Source of the DNA: an uncultured Oscillospiraceae bacterium
Lineage (GTDB): Bacteria > Bacillota > Clostridia > Oscillospirales > Ruminococcaceae
Length of the DNA stretch: 6,184 nucleotides
NCBI GenBank assembly: GCA_934456315.1
Contig: CAKSHG010000139.1
Location: 1-6,184 of the forward strand
Direction: 5' to 3'
Part shown: positions 1 through 6,112 of the stretch, in pieces
Numbering within the stretch: position 1 is the first letter of the stretch
How the letters are laid out: each line of letters starts with the position of its first letter
The notes under the pieces: model-generated
Database searches by the model: none
Seen by the model: the letters and a program-made list of their open reading frames with translations, nothing else
Told to the model about the DNA's origin: nothing
Position numbers and translations under genes: made by a program

Positions 1-48
1 TCTGTTCCGGGACGTGAGATTTTTCGCTATGTAGGGGGATTTGCACCG
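1..48 (+). other. Tail of unknown upstream unit and leader of the methyltransferase gene
   Basis: This short left edge cannot be assigned. One reading frame (from base 2) is open and ends at TAG 32-34, giving a possible C-terminus LFRDVRFFAM. If real, it would be the end of an upstream gene finishing 14 bases before the next start, with its stop codon overlapping the next gene's ribosome binding site. Ten residues are too few to identify a family, and an untranslated leader is equally possible. The methyltransferase frame itself is also open back to base 1, so no upstream stop fixes that gene's start. Confidence 0.25.
32..39 (+). promoter_or_regulatory. Ribosome binding site for the TTG start at 49
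   Basis: TAGGGGGA lies 9 bases before TTG 49. AGGGGG can pair with the CCUCCU anti-Shine-Dalgarno through one G-U wobble. No ATG or GTG codon occurs in this frame between the site and the conserved N-terminus, so it supports the TTG start. The same eight bases precede the GTG start of topA. Confidence 0.6.
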
Positions 49-819
49 TTGATCATAACATCGAGAAAAAACGACGCCGTAAGGCGCTTCCGCGACATTT
101 CCCGGGAGAAGAAACTAAGGGATTCCGAGGGAGTTTTCGCCGCCGAGGGCGACCACCTCTGCGGCGAGCTCGCGAAGTGCGGATTCCGGATACGCACCGC
201 GCTCGTGACCGAGTCCGCGATGGCGAAGTACCCGCAGACCGCTGCGGCGCTCCGCGATTCCGGGGAGCTGACAGTGATATCCCAGGAGGTCGCGGAATAT
301 ATTTCCGATACGAAGGCTCCGCAGGGTCTGTTCGCGATAGCTGAAAAACCCGGCGGGAATGCCATTCCCGACCAGGCGTCGCGCCTGGTCCTGCTGGACG
401 GAGTCCAGGACCCCGGCAACGTCGGGACCATACTCCGGACCGCCGAGGCGCTGGGATTTGACGGCGCCGCGCTGTCGCCCGACTGCGCTGATGTCTGGTC
501 GCCGAAAACGCTCCGCGCTTCGATGGGGAGCGCGCTCCGGCTGCCGTGTATCATCGGGGAGCTTCCGGGAATAATATCCGGGCTGAAAAGCAGCGGATTC
601 ACGGTCTACGGCTCAATGCTGGACAGCTCCGCCGCAAGGCTCGGGACGTTCGGCGTTCCGGAGCGCTCCGCGGTAGTGATAGGAAGCGAAGGAGCCGGTA
701 TCTCCGCAGAAACAGCGAAAGCCTGCGACCAGGCGGTGTATATCCCGATCTCCGGCGCGGAATCGCTCAACGCGGGAGCCGCCGCCGCGATACTGCTCTG
801 GGAGCTTTCAAAGCGTTAA
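49..819 (+). CDS. SpoU/TrmH-family (SPOUT) RNA 2'-O-ribose methyltransferase
   Basis: This 256-residue protein should use S-adenosylmethionine to methylate a ribose 2'-OH in rRNA or tRNA. An N-terminal substrate-binding region (about residues 1-100, with the typical RDSEGVFAAEGDHL stretch at 24-37) precedes a trefoil-knot SpoU domain. All three SpoU motifs are visible: DPGNVGTILRTAEALG at 121-136 with N124 and the likely catalytic R130; IGSEGAGIS at 211-219 with E214; and IPISGAESLN at 232-241 followed by an Ala-rich helix. Length is normal for the RlmB/YsgA-like group. The start is TTG 49, chosen because the N-terminus MIITSRKNDAVRRF matches the family and a Shine-Dalgarno sits 9 bases upstream. 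The exact target nucleotide cannot be read from sequence, so no gene symbol is given. It is separated from topA by 160 bases and may be a different transcription unit. Confidence 0.93.
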   Translation: MIITSRKNDAVRRFRDISREKKLRDSEGVFAAEGDHLCGELAKCGFRIRTALVTESAMAKYPQTAAALRDSGELTVISQEVAEYISDTKAPQGLFAIAEKPGGNAIPDQASRLVLLDGVQDPGNVGTILRTAEALGFDGAALSPDCADVWSPKTLRASMGSALRLPCIIGELPGIISGLKSSGFTVYGSMLDSSAARLGTFGVPERSAVVIGSEGAGISAETAKACDQAVYIPISGAESLNAGAAAAILLWELSKR

Positions 820-829
820 CTCAATAATT

Positions 830-856
830 TAAGCTGGACATGACCTGCCCGGCTTA
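830..856 (+). terminator. Possible weak terminator hairpin after the methyltransferase gene
   Basis: TAAGCTGG (830-837) pairs with CCGGCTTA (849-856), 8 pairs including one G-U wobble, around an 11-base loop. It begins 10 bases after the stop codon, the right place for an intrinsic terminator. The run after the stem is only TTCGCG, with no T-tract, so strong Rho-independent termination is unlikely. It may instead be the first element of the structured region before topA. Confidence 0.3.
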
Positions 857-868
857 TTCGCGTATGTT

Positions 869-888
869 CTGCTGCTGAAACGCAGCAG
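869..888 (+). repeat. Inverted repeat, 7-bp stem with 6-base loop
   Basis: CTGCTGC (869-875) is perfectly complementary to GCAGCAG (882-888), with loop TGAAAC. A wobble pair T868-G889 could extend it. No T-tract follows, so it is not a terminator. Its right arm shares bases 886-888 (and 889 if extended) with the left arm of the larger hairpin at 886-938, so in RNA the two stems would compete. Confidence 0.45.
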
Positions 889-938
889 GCAGCGCAAAAC
901 CATAAGCTGACCGCTGACTTTCGGTTTTGCATTGCCTG
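886..938 (+). repeat. Long imperfect inverted repeat / RNA hairpin in the topA leader
   Basis: CAGGCAG (886-892) pairs with TTGCCTG (932-938), including a G-T wobble at 892/932. After a single C-A mismatch (893/931), GCAAAACC (894-901) pairs perfectly with GGTTTTGC (923-930). That makes a 16-position arm with one mismatch around a 21-base loop (902-922), which contains two copies of GCTGAC (906-911, 913-918). It ends 41 bases before the topA start. No T-tract follows on either strand, arguing against a simple terminator. Function is unknown; a cis-acting leader structure, an RNase III substrate or a small dispersed palindromic repeat are all possible. Confidence 0.5.
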
Positions 939-940
939 AC

Positions 941-965
941 GCCCGTGATGGGCTAAAAATAAAAA
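941..965 (+). promoter_or_regulatory. Small hairpin then A-rich stretch upstream of the topA ribosome binding site
   Basis: GCCC (941-944) pairs with GGGC (950-953) around loop GTGAT, followed by TAAAAATAAAAA (954-965). The A-rich run is typical of an unstructured ribosome standby or enhancer stretch before a Shine-Dalgarno. A weak sigma-A-like promoter could also be read here, TTGCCT (932-937), 16 bases, TAAAAA (954-959), each box 4 of 6 matches. That is not strong enough to call by itself. Confidence 0.25.
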
Positions 966-973
966 TAGGGGGA
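966..973 (+). promoter_or_regulatory. Ribosome binding site deciding the GTG start of topA
   Basis: TAGGGGGA lies 6 bases before GTG 980. This selects GTG over the in-frame TTG at 932, which sits inside the long hairpin and would add 16 residues (including DGLKIKIGGNS) that do not resemble any TopA N-terminus. Confidence 0.75.
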
Positions 974-979
974 AACTCT

Positions 980-3094
980 GTGCCGCATCTAGTAATACTG
1001 GAGTCGCCGTCCAAGGCGAAAACCGTTAAGAAGTACCTCGGCGAGGGCTATGACGTTATAGCCTCCACCGGACACATAATCGACCTGCCGAAATCCAAGC
1101 TCGGCGTTGACGTGGACCACGATTTTGCTCCGCAGTACGTCAACATGAAGGACAAGGCTGATGTTATCAAGGAACTCAAAAAGCACGCAAAGGCAAGCGA
1201 CATCGTCTACCTCGCGACCGACCCGGATAGAGAGGGAGAGGCTATCGCGTGGCACCTGTCGCACCTGCTGAATATCGACGAGAAATCGCCGGTGCGCGTT
1301 ACTTTCAATGAAATAACGAAATCCGGCGTAAAAGCCGGAATGAGCGCCCCGCGCTGCATCGACACCAACATCGTGGACGCGCAGCAGGCACGCCGTATCC
1401 TGGACAGGATAGTGGGCTACAAGCTGTCGCCGTTCCTCTGGAAAAAGGTAAGGCGCGGGCTGTCCGCGGGACGTGTTCAGTCCGTTGCAGTCCGCATTAT
1501 CGTTGACCGCGAGAACGAGATCCGCAGCTTCGTTTCCCAGGAGTACTGGAGCATTGACGCCAAGCTGCTCGCCGCGTCCTCGAAGAAAGCGTTCCCGGCG
1601 AAGCTCGCCGAGGTCGACGGAGAAAAGATTGCCATTAACAGCAAGGAGGACGCCGACAAGCTGCTCGACCGCCTGAAGGACGCCGAGTTCGTCGTTACCG
1701 GGCTGAAGAAGTCCCAGCGCAAAAAGCAGCCCTCGCCGCCGTTCACAACGTCCACCCTCCAGCAGGAGGCGAGCCGCCGCTACTCGTTCCAGGCGCGCCG
1801 CACGATGAAAGCCGCGCAGGAGCTGTACGAAGGCGTTGACGTTGCGGGAATGGGCGCTGTCGGTCTGATAACCTACATGCGAACCGACTCGCTGCGTATC
1901 TCGGACGAGGCAAAGGCGTCCGCCGCAGACCTCATAAAGGAGCTGTACGGCGCGGAGTACCTGCCGGAGAAGCCCCGGGTTTTCAAGTCCAAAAGCAACG
2001 CGCAGGACGCCCACGAGGCTATCCGCCCGACCACGGTCAGCCTGACCCCGGATAAGGTAAAGGCGTCACTGACCTCCGACCAGTATAAGCTTTACAAGCT
2101 CATCTGGGAGCGCTTCATGGCGAGCCAGATGCAGAATGCGGTCCTCGACACGGTCGCAGCGGATATAACAGCCGCAGGCTGCCTGTTCAAGAGCAGCGGA
2201 TATTCCGTGAAGTTCGACGGATTCACAAGGCTCTACGAGGAAACCAAGGACGCCGACAACGAGCAGAGCGGAGCGCTCCCCAAGCTTGAAAAGGGCGAGA
2301 AGCTCACCGCGAAGGAAGTGCTCGGGAATCAGCACTTCACGCAGCCGCCGGCGCGCTTCAACGAAGCCTCCCTCATCAAGGAGCTGGAGGAAAACGGCAT
2401 CGGCAGACCGTCCACCTACGCGCCGACCATCTCCACCATACTCGACCGCCACTATGTCGAGCGGGAGCAGGGCAACCAGATAAAGCCGACGGCGCTCGGA
2501 GAGGTCATAACGGAGCTTCTCAAGGAGCATTTCAACGATATAGTAGACGTCAAGTTCACCGCCAAGATGGAAACGGAGCTTGATAACATCGAGCACGGCT
2601 CGGTGAACTGGGTGGATATCCTGCGGAGATTCTACGGCAATTTCGCGAAAACGCTTGAGAAAGCCGAATCCGACATGGAGGGCAAGCGCGTGAAGGTCCC
2701 GGACGAACCCACCGACGTAATCTGCGAGCAGTGCGGAAAGCCGATGGTCATCAAGATAGGACCGTTCGGAAAGTTCCTCGGGTGCAGCGGATTCCCGGAC
2801 TGCAAGTTCACGAAGAAGATAGTCACCGAAACGCAGGGCAACTGCCCGAAGTGCGGCAAGAAGATGCTCGCGAAGAAATCCAAGAAGGGCAAGCCGTTCT
2901 ACGGCTGCGAGGATTACCAGAACTGCAACTTCATGACCTGGGACCTCCCGATTTCCGAGAAGTGCCCGCAGTGCGGCGCTACGCTGTTCAAAAAGACCGG
3001 CAGACAGGGCAAGATTTACTGCGCAAAGGAGGGCTGCGGCTACGAACGCCCCCTCGACAGCGCTGATTCAAAGGATAAGACGAATGACAGTTAA
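980..3094 (+). CDS. topA: DNA topoisomerase I (type IA)
   Basis: This 704-residue enzyme relaxes negatively supercoiled DNA by transient single-strand cleavage, acting on the nucleoid behind RNA polymerase and replication forks. The start is GTG 980, giving MPHLVILESPSKAKTVKKYL, the standard TopA beginning. The N-terminal TOPRIM domain carries E8 and the TDPDREGEAIAWH motif with acidic D81, D83 and E85. The active-site tyrosine is Y299 in GLITYMRTDS (295-304), with R301 beside it. NGIGRPSTYAPTI (472-484) is another conserved core block. The C-terminus holds three four-cysteine zinc ribbons: C582/C585/C602/C608, C622/C625/C643/C649 and C662/C665/C681/C686. Length and domain order are normal for Firmicutes TopA, and nothing is missing. 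Its last 11 bases overlap trmFO, so the two are probably translationally coupled. The gene before it is not dprA, the common partner in Bacilli. Confidence 0.98.
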   Translation: MPHLVILESPSKAKTVKKYLGEGYDVIASTGHIIDLPKSKLGVDVDHDFAPQYVNMKDKADVIKELKKHAKASDIVYLATDPDREGEAIAWHLSHLLNIDEKSPVRVTFNEITKSGVKAGMSAPRCIDTNIVDAQQARRILDRIVGYKLSPFLWKKVRRGLSAGRVQSVAVRIIVDRENEIRSFVSQEYWSIDAKLLAASSKKAFPAKLAEVDGEKIAINSKEDADKLLDRLKDAEFVVTGLKKSQRKKQPSPPFTTSTLQQEASRRYSFQARRTMKAAQELYEGVDVAGMGAVGLITYMRTDSLRISDEAKASAADLIKELYGAEYLPEKPRVFKSKSNAQDAHEAIRPTTVSLTPDKVKASLTSDQYKLYKLIWERFMASQMQNAVLDTVAADITAAGCLFKSSGYSVKFDGFTRLYEETKDADNEQSGALPKLEKGEKLTAKEVLGNQHFTQPPARFNEASLIKELEENGIGRPSTYAPTISTILDRHYVEREQGNQIKPTALGEVITELLKEHFNDIVDVKFTAKMETELDNIEHGSVNWVDILRRFYGNFAKTLEKAESDMEGKRVKVPDEPTDVICEQCGKPMVIKIGPFGKFLGCSGFPDCKFTKKIVTETQGNCPKCGKKMLAKKSKKGKPFYGCEDYQNCNFMTWDLPISEKCPQCGATLFKKTGRQGKIYCAKEGCGYERPLDSADSKDKTNDS

Positions 3095-4406
3095 GGTGAT
3101 AGGCGCAGGGCTTGCAGGCTGCGAAGCCGCAGTACAGCTCGCACGGCGCGGCTTCGACGTGGAGCTTCACGAGATGAAGCCGCAGAAGTATTCCCCGGCG
3201 CACCACTACGAGGGCTTCGCGGAGCTGGTGTGCTCCAACTCCCTCAAGGCGGCAAGACCTGAAAGCGCCTGCGGGCTGCTGAAGGAGGAGATGCGCCGCT
3301 TCGGTTCGGTGATACTCCAGGCTGCGGAAAAGACCGCAGTCCCCGCCGGGGGAGCGCTCGCGGTCAACCGCACGGAGTTCTCCGACGAGGTGACCAGGAT
3401 AGTCAGGAGCTTCCCGAATATCCGGGTGATAAGCGGCGAAGTCACCGGGCTTCCGGAAAATAACGCGGTCATCTGCACCGGACCGCTGACCTCCGACGCC
3501 CTCGCTGAAAAGATACGCGGGATATGCGGCGAGGGGCTTAGCTTCTACGACGCGGCGGCTCCGATAGTTTCGGCGGACAGCATAGATTTCAGCAAGGCGT
3601 TTTTCCAGACGAGGTACGACAAGGGCGAGGCGGACTACGTCAACTGCCCCATGACCCGGGAGGAGTACGAGGCGTTCTACAACGCGCTCGTCACTGCTGA
3701 AAGCGCTCCGCTGAAGGAGTTCGACCGCCCGGAGGAGTCCGCAGGAATGAAGGTGTTCGAGGGCTGCATGCCTGTTGAGGTACTGGCGAAGCGCGGCTTC
3801 GAGAGCGTGCGCTACGGCTGCATGAAGCCGGTAGGGCTCACCGACCCGCGCACCGGGCGCCGTCCCTACGCGGCGGTTCAGCTCCGCAAGGAGAACCGCG
3901 ACGGCACGATGTACAACCTGGTGGGATTCCAGACGAACCTGAAATTCGGCGAGCAGAAGCGGGTGTTCTCGATGATACCCGGGCTGGAAAACGCGGAGTT
4001 CGTGCGGTACGGAGTGATGCACCGCAATACGTTCCTGGACAGCCCGCGCCTGCTGGACGAGTGGTTCATGCTGCGCGGCTCGGATAACGTGTTCTTCGGC
4101 GGGCAGATGACCGGCGTGGAGGGCTACGTTGAGAGCGCGGCGTCCGGTATCATCGCGGGACGCGCGCTTGCCGACAGGCTTTCCGGGAAGCAGCCGCTGA
4201 CGCTCCCGAGGACAACCATGCTGGGAGCGCTGTGCAGCTACATCAGCGACCCCACGGTGGAGAACTTCCAGCCGATGGCGAGCAGCATGGGGATACTCCC
4301 GTCCCTTGACAGGGTGATAAAAGGCAAGCAGGAGCGTTACGGCGCGCTTGCGCAGAGAGCGCTTTCCGACCTGGATAAGGCTCTTTCCGACAGTGAGGAT
4401 ACATAA
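3084..4406 (+). CDS. trmFO: Methylenetetrahydrofolate-tRNA-(uracil-5-)-methyltransferase TrmFO
   Basis: This 440-residue cytosolic flavoprotein makes 5-methyluridine at position 54 in the tRNA T-loop, using 5,10-methylenetetrahydrofolate as carbon donor and reduced FAD. The FAD-binding Rossmann motif GAGLAG is at residues 7-12. ELVCSNSLK (47-55) contains C50, and FEGCMPVEVLAKRG (225-238) contains C228; these correspond to the two functionally important cysteines known in B. subtilis TrmFO. GGQMTGVEGYVESAASG (339-355) is the conserved C-terminal flavin-site signature. Length fits the family. The ATG at 3084 lies inside the end of topA, with AAAGGA just upstream, and produces the canonical MTVKVIGAGLAG start. 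plsX starts 1 base after the stop codon (only base 4407 between). The topA-trmFO pair is widely conserved in Firmicutes. An older family name is Gid; it should not be confused with MnmG (GidA), which is longer. Confidence 0.97.
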   Translation: MTVKVIGAGLAGCEAAVQLARRGFDVELHEMKPQKYSPAHHYEGFAELVCSNSLKAARPESACGLLKEEMRRFGSVILQAAEKTAVPAGGALAVNRTEFSDEVTRIVRSFPNIRVISGEVTGLPENNAVICTGPLTSDALAEKIRGICGEGLSFYDAAAPIVSADSIDFSKAFFQTRYDKGEADYVNCPMTREEYEAFYNALVTAESAPLKEFDRPEESAGMKVFEGCMPVEVLAKRGFESVRYGCMKPVGLTDPRTGRRPYAAVQLRKENRDGTMYNLVGFQTNLKFGEQKRVFSMIPGLENAEFVRYGVMHRNTFLDSPRLLDEWFMLRGSDNVFFGGQMTGVEGYVESAASGIIAGRALADRLSGKQPLTLPRTTMLGALCSYISDPTVENFQPMASSMGILPSLDRVIKGKQERYGALAQRALSDLDKALSDSEDT

Positions 4407-4407
4407 T

Positions 4408-5430
4408 ATGAAAATTGTTATAGACGGATTCGGCGGCGACAACGCTCCCGACGAAGTATTAAAGGGCGCCGCCCTGGCGGTAAAGGAACTCGGTATCGAC
4501 ATCGCGATAACCGGCGACGAAAAGACCCTCATGGAGCGCATGAAGGCGCTGGATATCTCCGACAGCCACATCGAGCTGGTCAACGCCGAGGGCGTTATCA
4601 CCACCGAGGACGCTCCGAAGTCGGTCATCAAGGAGAAATCCGGGACTTCCATGGGCAGGGCGCTGTACTACCTCGCGGAGGGCAATGCTGACGCGTTCAT
4701 CAGCGCGGGAAGCACAGCCGCGATAGTTGTCGGCGGTACGATGGTAGCGAAGCGCATAAAGGGCGTAAAGAGGACCGCACTTGTTCCCCTCATGCCCTGC
4801 CTGGGTGGCGGAAGATACGCCGTAGTCGACGGCGGCGCTAACCTCGAGTGCCGTCCGGAAATGCTCCAGCAGTTCGCAGTGCTCGGCAGCATTTTCATGG
4901 AAAAGACCATGGGCATCGAGAAGCCCCGGGTAGGTCTGCTGAACATCGGCACCGAGGAGGAAAAGGGCAGGGAACTAGAGCACGAAACCGTAAAGCTGCT
5001 CCGCAATACCCCCTCCATCAACTTTCTGGGCTACGTCGAGGGACGTGACGCGCCCGTCGGCAAGGTTGACGTGCTCGTCACTGACGGATTCACCGGAAAC
5101 GTGTTCCTCAAGGCGTGCGAGGGTATGGGCATACTCATGAAGCAGTCGCTCAAGAGCATGTTCTTCGCGAATCTCAAGACGAAGATAGGCGCGCTGTGCG
5201 TGAAGAAGCAGCTCGGCGACATCACGAAGCAGCTCGACTACAAGACCATCGGCGGCTCTCCGCTGCTGGGTACCGCCAAGCCGGTATTCAAGGCGCACGG
5301 AAGCTCCGACGCGGCGGCATTCCTGGGAGCGTTCCGCCAGGCGAAGATGTTCGTTGAGAAGAACGCGATAGAGGAAATGACGAGCGCGATAGCGGCGCTC
5401 GGCGTAAAGGAAGAGGATACAAATGTCTGA
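4408..5430 (+). CDS. plsX: Phosphate acyltransferase PlsX
   Basis: This 340-residue enzyme converts acyl-ACP and phosphate to acyl-phosphate, the acyl donor used by PlsY in the first step of phosphatidic acid synthesis. It is soluble but works at the inner membrane face. Family motifs: DGFGGDNAP at 6-14 (most relatives read DAMGGD), SAGSTAAIVVGG at 99-110, NIGTEEEKG at 179-187, VDVLVTDGFTGNVFLK at 220-235 and GGSPLLGTAKPVFKAHGSS at 282-300. The amphipathic stretch around 236-268 is where the family's membrane-contacting helices are expected (inference). The ATG at 4408 is preferred over an in-frame upstream ATG at 4348: it gives the canonical MKIVIDGFGGD, has GAGGA 8 bases upstream and avoids a 59-base overlap with trmFO. 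The stop overlaps rnc. No acpP, fabD or fabG follows, unlike B. subtilis, where these lie in the same operon. Confidence 0.97.
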   Translation: MKIVIDGFGGDNAPDEVLKGAALAVKELGIDIAITGDEKTLMERMKALDISDSHIELVNAEGVITTEDAPKSVIKEKSGTSMGRALYYLAEGNADAFISAGSTAAIVVGGTMVAKRIKGVKRTALVPLMPCLGGGRYAVVDGGANLECRPEMLQQFAVLGSIFMEKTMGIEKPRVGLLNIGTEEEKGRELEHETVKLLRNTPSINFLGYVEGRDAPVGKVDVLVTDGFTGNVFLKACEGMGILMKQSLKSMFFANLKTKIGALCVKKQLGDITKQLDYKTIGGSPLLGTAKPVFKAHGSSDAAAFLGAFRQAKMFVEKNAIEEMTSAIAALGVKEEDTNV

Positions 5431-6112
5431 ATTCAGTCAGCTTGAAGAAAAGATAGGCTACACCTTTAAGGATAAATCGTACCTGCGCGGCGCGATGACC
5501 CATTCCAGCTATTCCGGCGGCAAGAACAACGGCAGCAACGAGCGCCTGGAGTTCCTGGGCGACAGCGTGCTCCAGATAACCGTTTCGCTGTACCTCTACA
5601 CCAACATGACCACCGTCCCGGAGGGCGGGCTGACCAAGCTCCGCGCCTCCATCGTGTGTGAGAATTCGCTGTACAACTTCGCAAAGCGCATTTCCCTCGG
5701 GGACTATATCCTGCTCGGAAAGGGCGAGGAGATGACCGGAGGACGCGAGCGGCGCTCCATTCTTGCGGACGCGTTCGAGGCGCTCATCGCCGCGATTTTC
5801 CTGGACGGCGGCATGGACGAGGCGCAGAAGTTCATCATGAGATTCGTGCCCTCCATCGACGCTATAAAGAGCGGCAAGGTGAAGCTCGGCGACTACAAGA
5901 CCATTCTGCAGGAGATAATCCAGCAGAATCCGGAGGAGCACATCTCCTACGAAGTCACCGAGGAGGAGGGCGAGGCTCACCACAAGACCTTCACTGCGGA
6001 AGTTATGCTGAACGGTCAGAGCATAGGCTCCGGCTCGGGTCAGAGCAAGAAGGAGGCCGAGCAGGCAGCCGCCAAGGAAGCCATAGGTCTGATGGGCTAT
6101 GAAACGGACTAA
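5423..6112 (+). CDS. rnc: Ribonuclease III
   Basis: This 229-residue endonuclease cleaves double-stranded RNA, notably in rRNA precursor processing and turnover of structured or antisense-paired mRNA. The catalytic domain (about 1-150) has the signature NERLEFLGDSVL at 39-50 with E40, E43 and D47, and LADAFEALIAA at 114-124 with D116 and E119; these match the metal-binding acidic residues known in E. coli (E38, E41, D45, D114, E117). A double-stranded RNA-binding domain follows at about 155-226, beginning GDYKTILQEIIQQ and ending with the basic GQSKKEAEQAAAKEAI helix. Length is typical. ATG 5423 lies within the last codons of plsX (8-base overlap), with GAGGA 5 bases upstream. Coupled expression with plsX is therefore likely. 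Its last 14 bases overlap the next gene. Confidence 0.98.
   Translation: MSEFSQLEEKIGYTFKDKSYLRGAMTHSSYSGGKNNGSNERLEFLGDSVLQITVSLYLYTNMTTVPEGGLTKLRASIVCENSLYNFAKRISLGDYILLGKGEEMTGGRERRSILADAFEALIAAIFLDGGMDEAQKFIMRFVPSIDAIKSGKVKLGDYKTILQEIIQQNPEEHISYEVTEEEGEAHHKTFTAEVMLNGQSIGSGSGQSKKEAEQAAAKEAIGLMGYETD

Noticed and set aside
840..868. Promoter-like boxes ATGACC (840-845) and TATGTT (863-868) with a 17-base spacer
   Set aside because: Each box matches the sigma-A consensus at only 4 of 6 positions, and such pairs arise often by chance. Not called without transcription-start data.
932..979. Upstream TTG start for topA giving 720 residues
   Set aside because: The extra 16 residues do not fit the family, the TTG lies within the hairpin arm, and GTG 980 has a well-spaced Shine-Dalgarno.
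989..2014. Minus-strand open frame of 341 codons opposite topA
   Set aside because: It is a shadow of the topA reading frame with low-complexity Leu/Val/Arg composition and no family motif.
2690..3050. Cysteine-rich C-terminal part of topA as a separate zinc-finger gene or fusion
   Set aside because: Multiple C4 zinc ribbons are a normal C-terminal part of bacterial topoisomerase I, and the frame is continuous with the catalytic core.
4348..4407. Upstream in-frame ATG for plsX adding 20 residues
   Set aside because: It would overlap trmFO by 59 bases, and the added residues are the trmFO sequence read in another frame. ATG 4408 matches the family start and has its own ribosome binding site.
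2988..4652. Long open frame on the minus strand (554 codons) opposite trmFO and the start of plsX
   Set aside because: It lies antisense to well-supported genes. Its translation is rich in Arg, Leu, His and Val, as expected from the complement of GC-rich coding sequence, and shows no recognisable domain.
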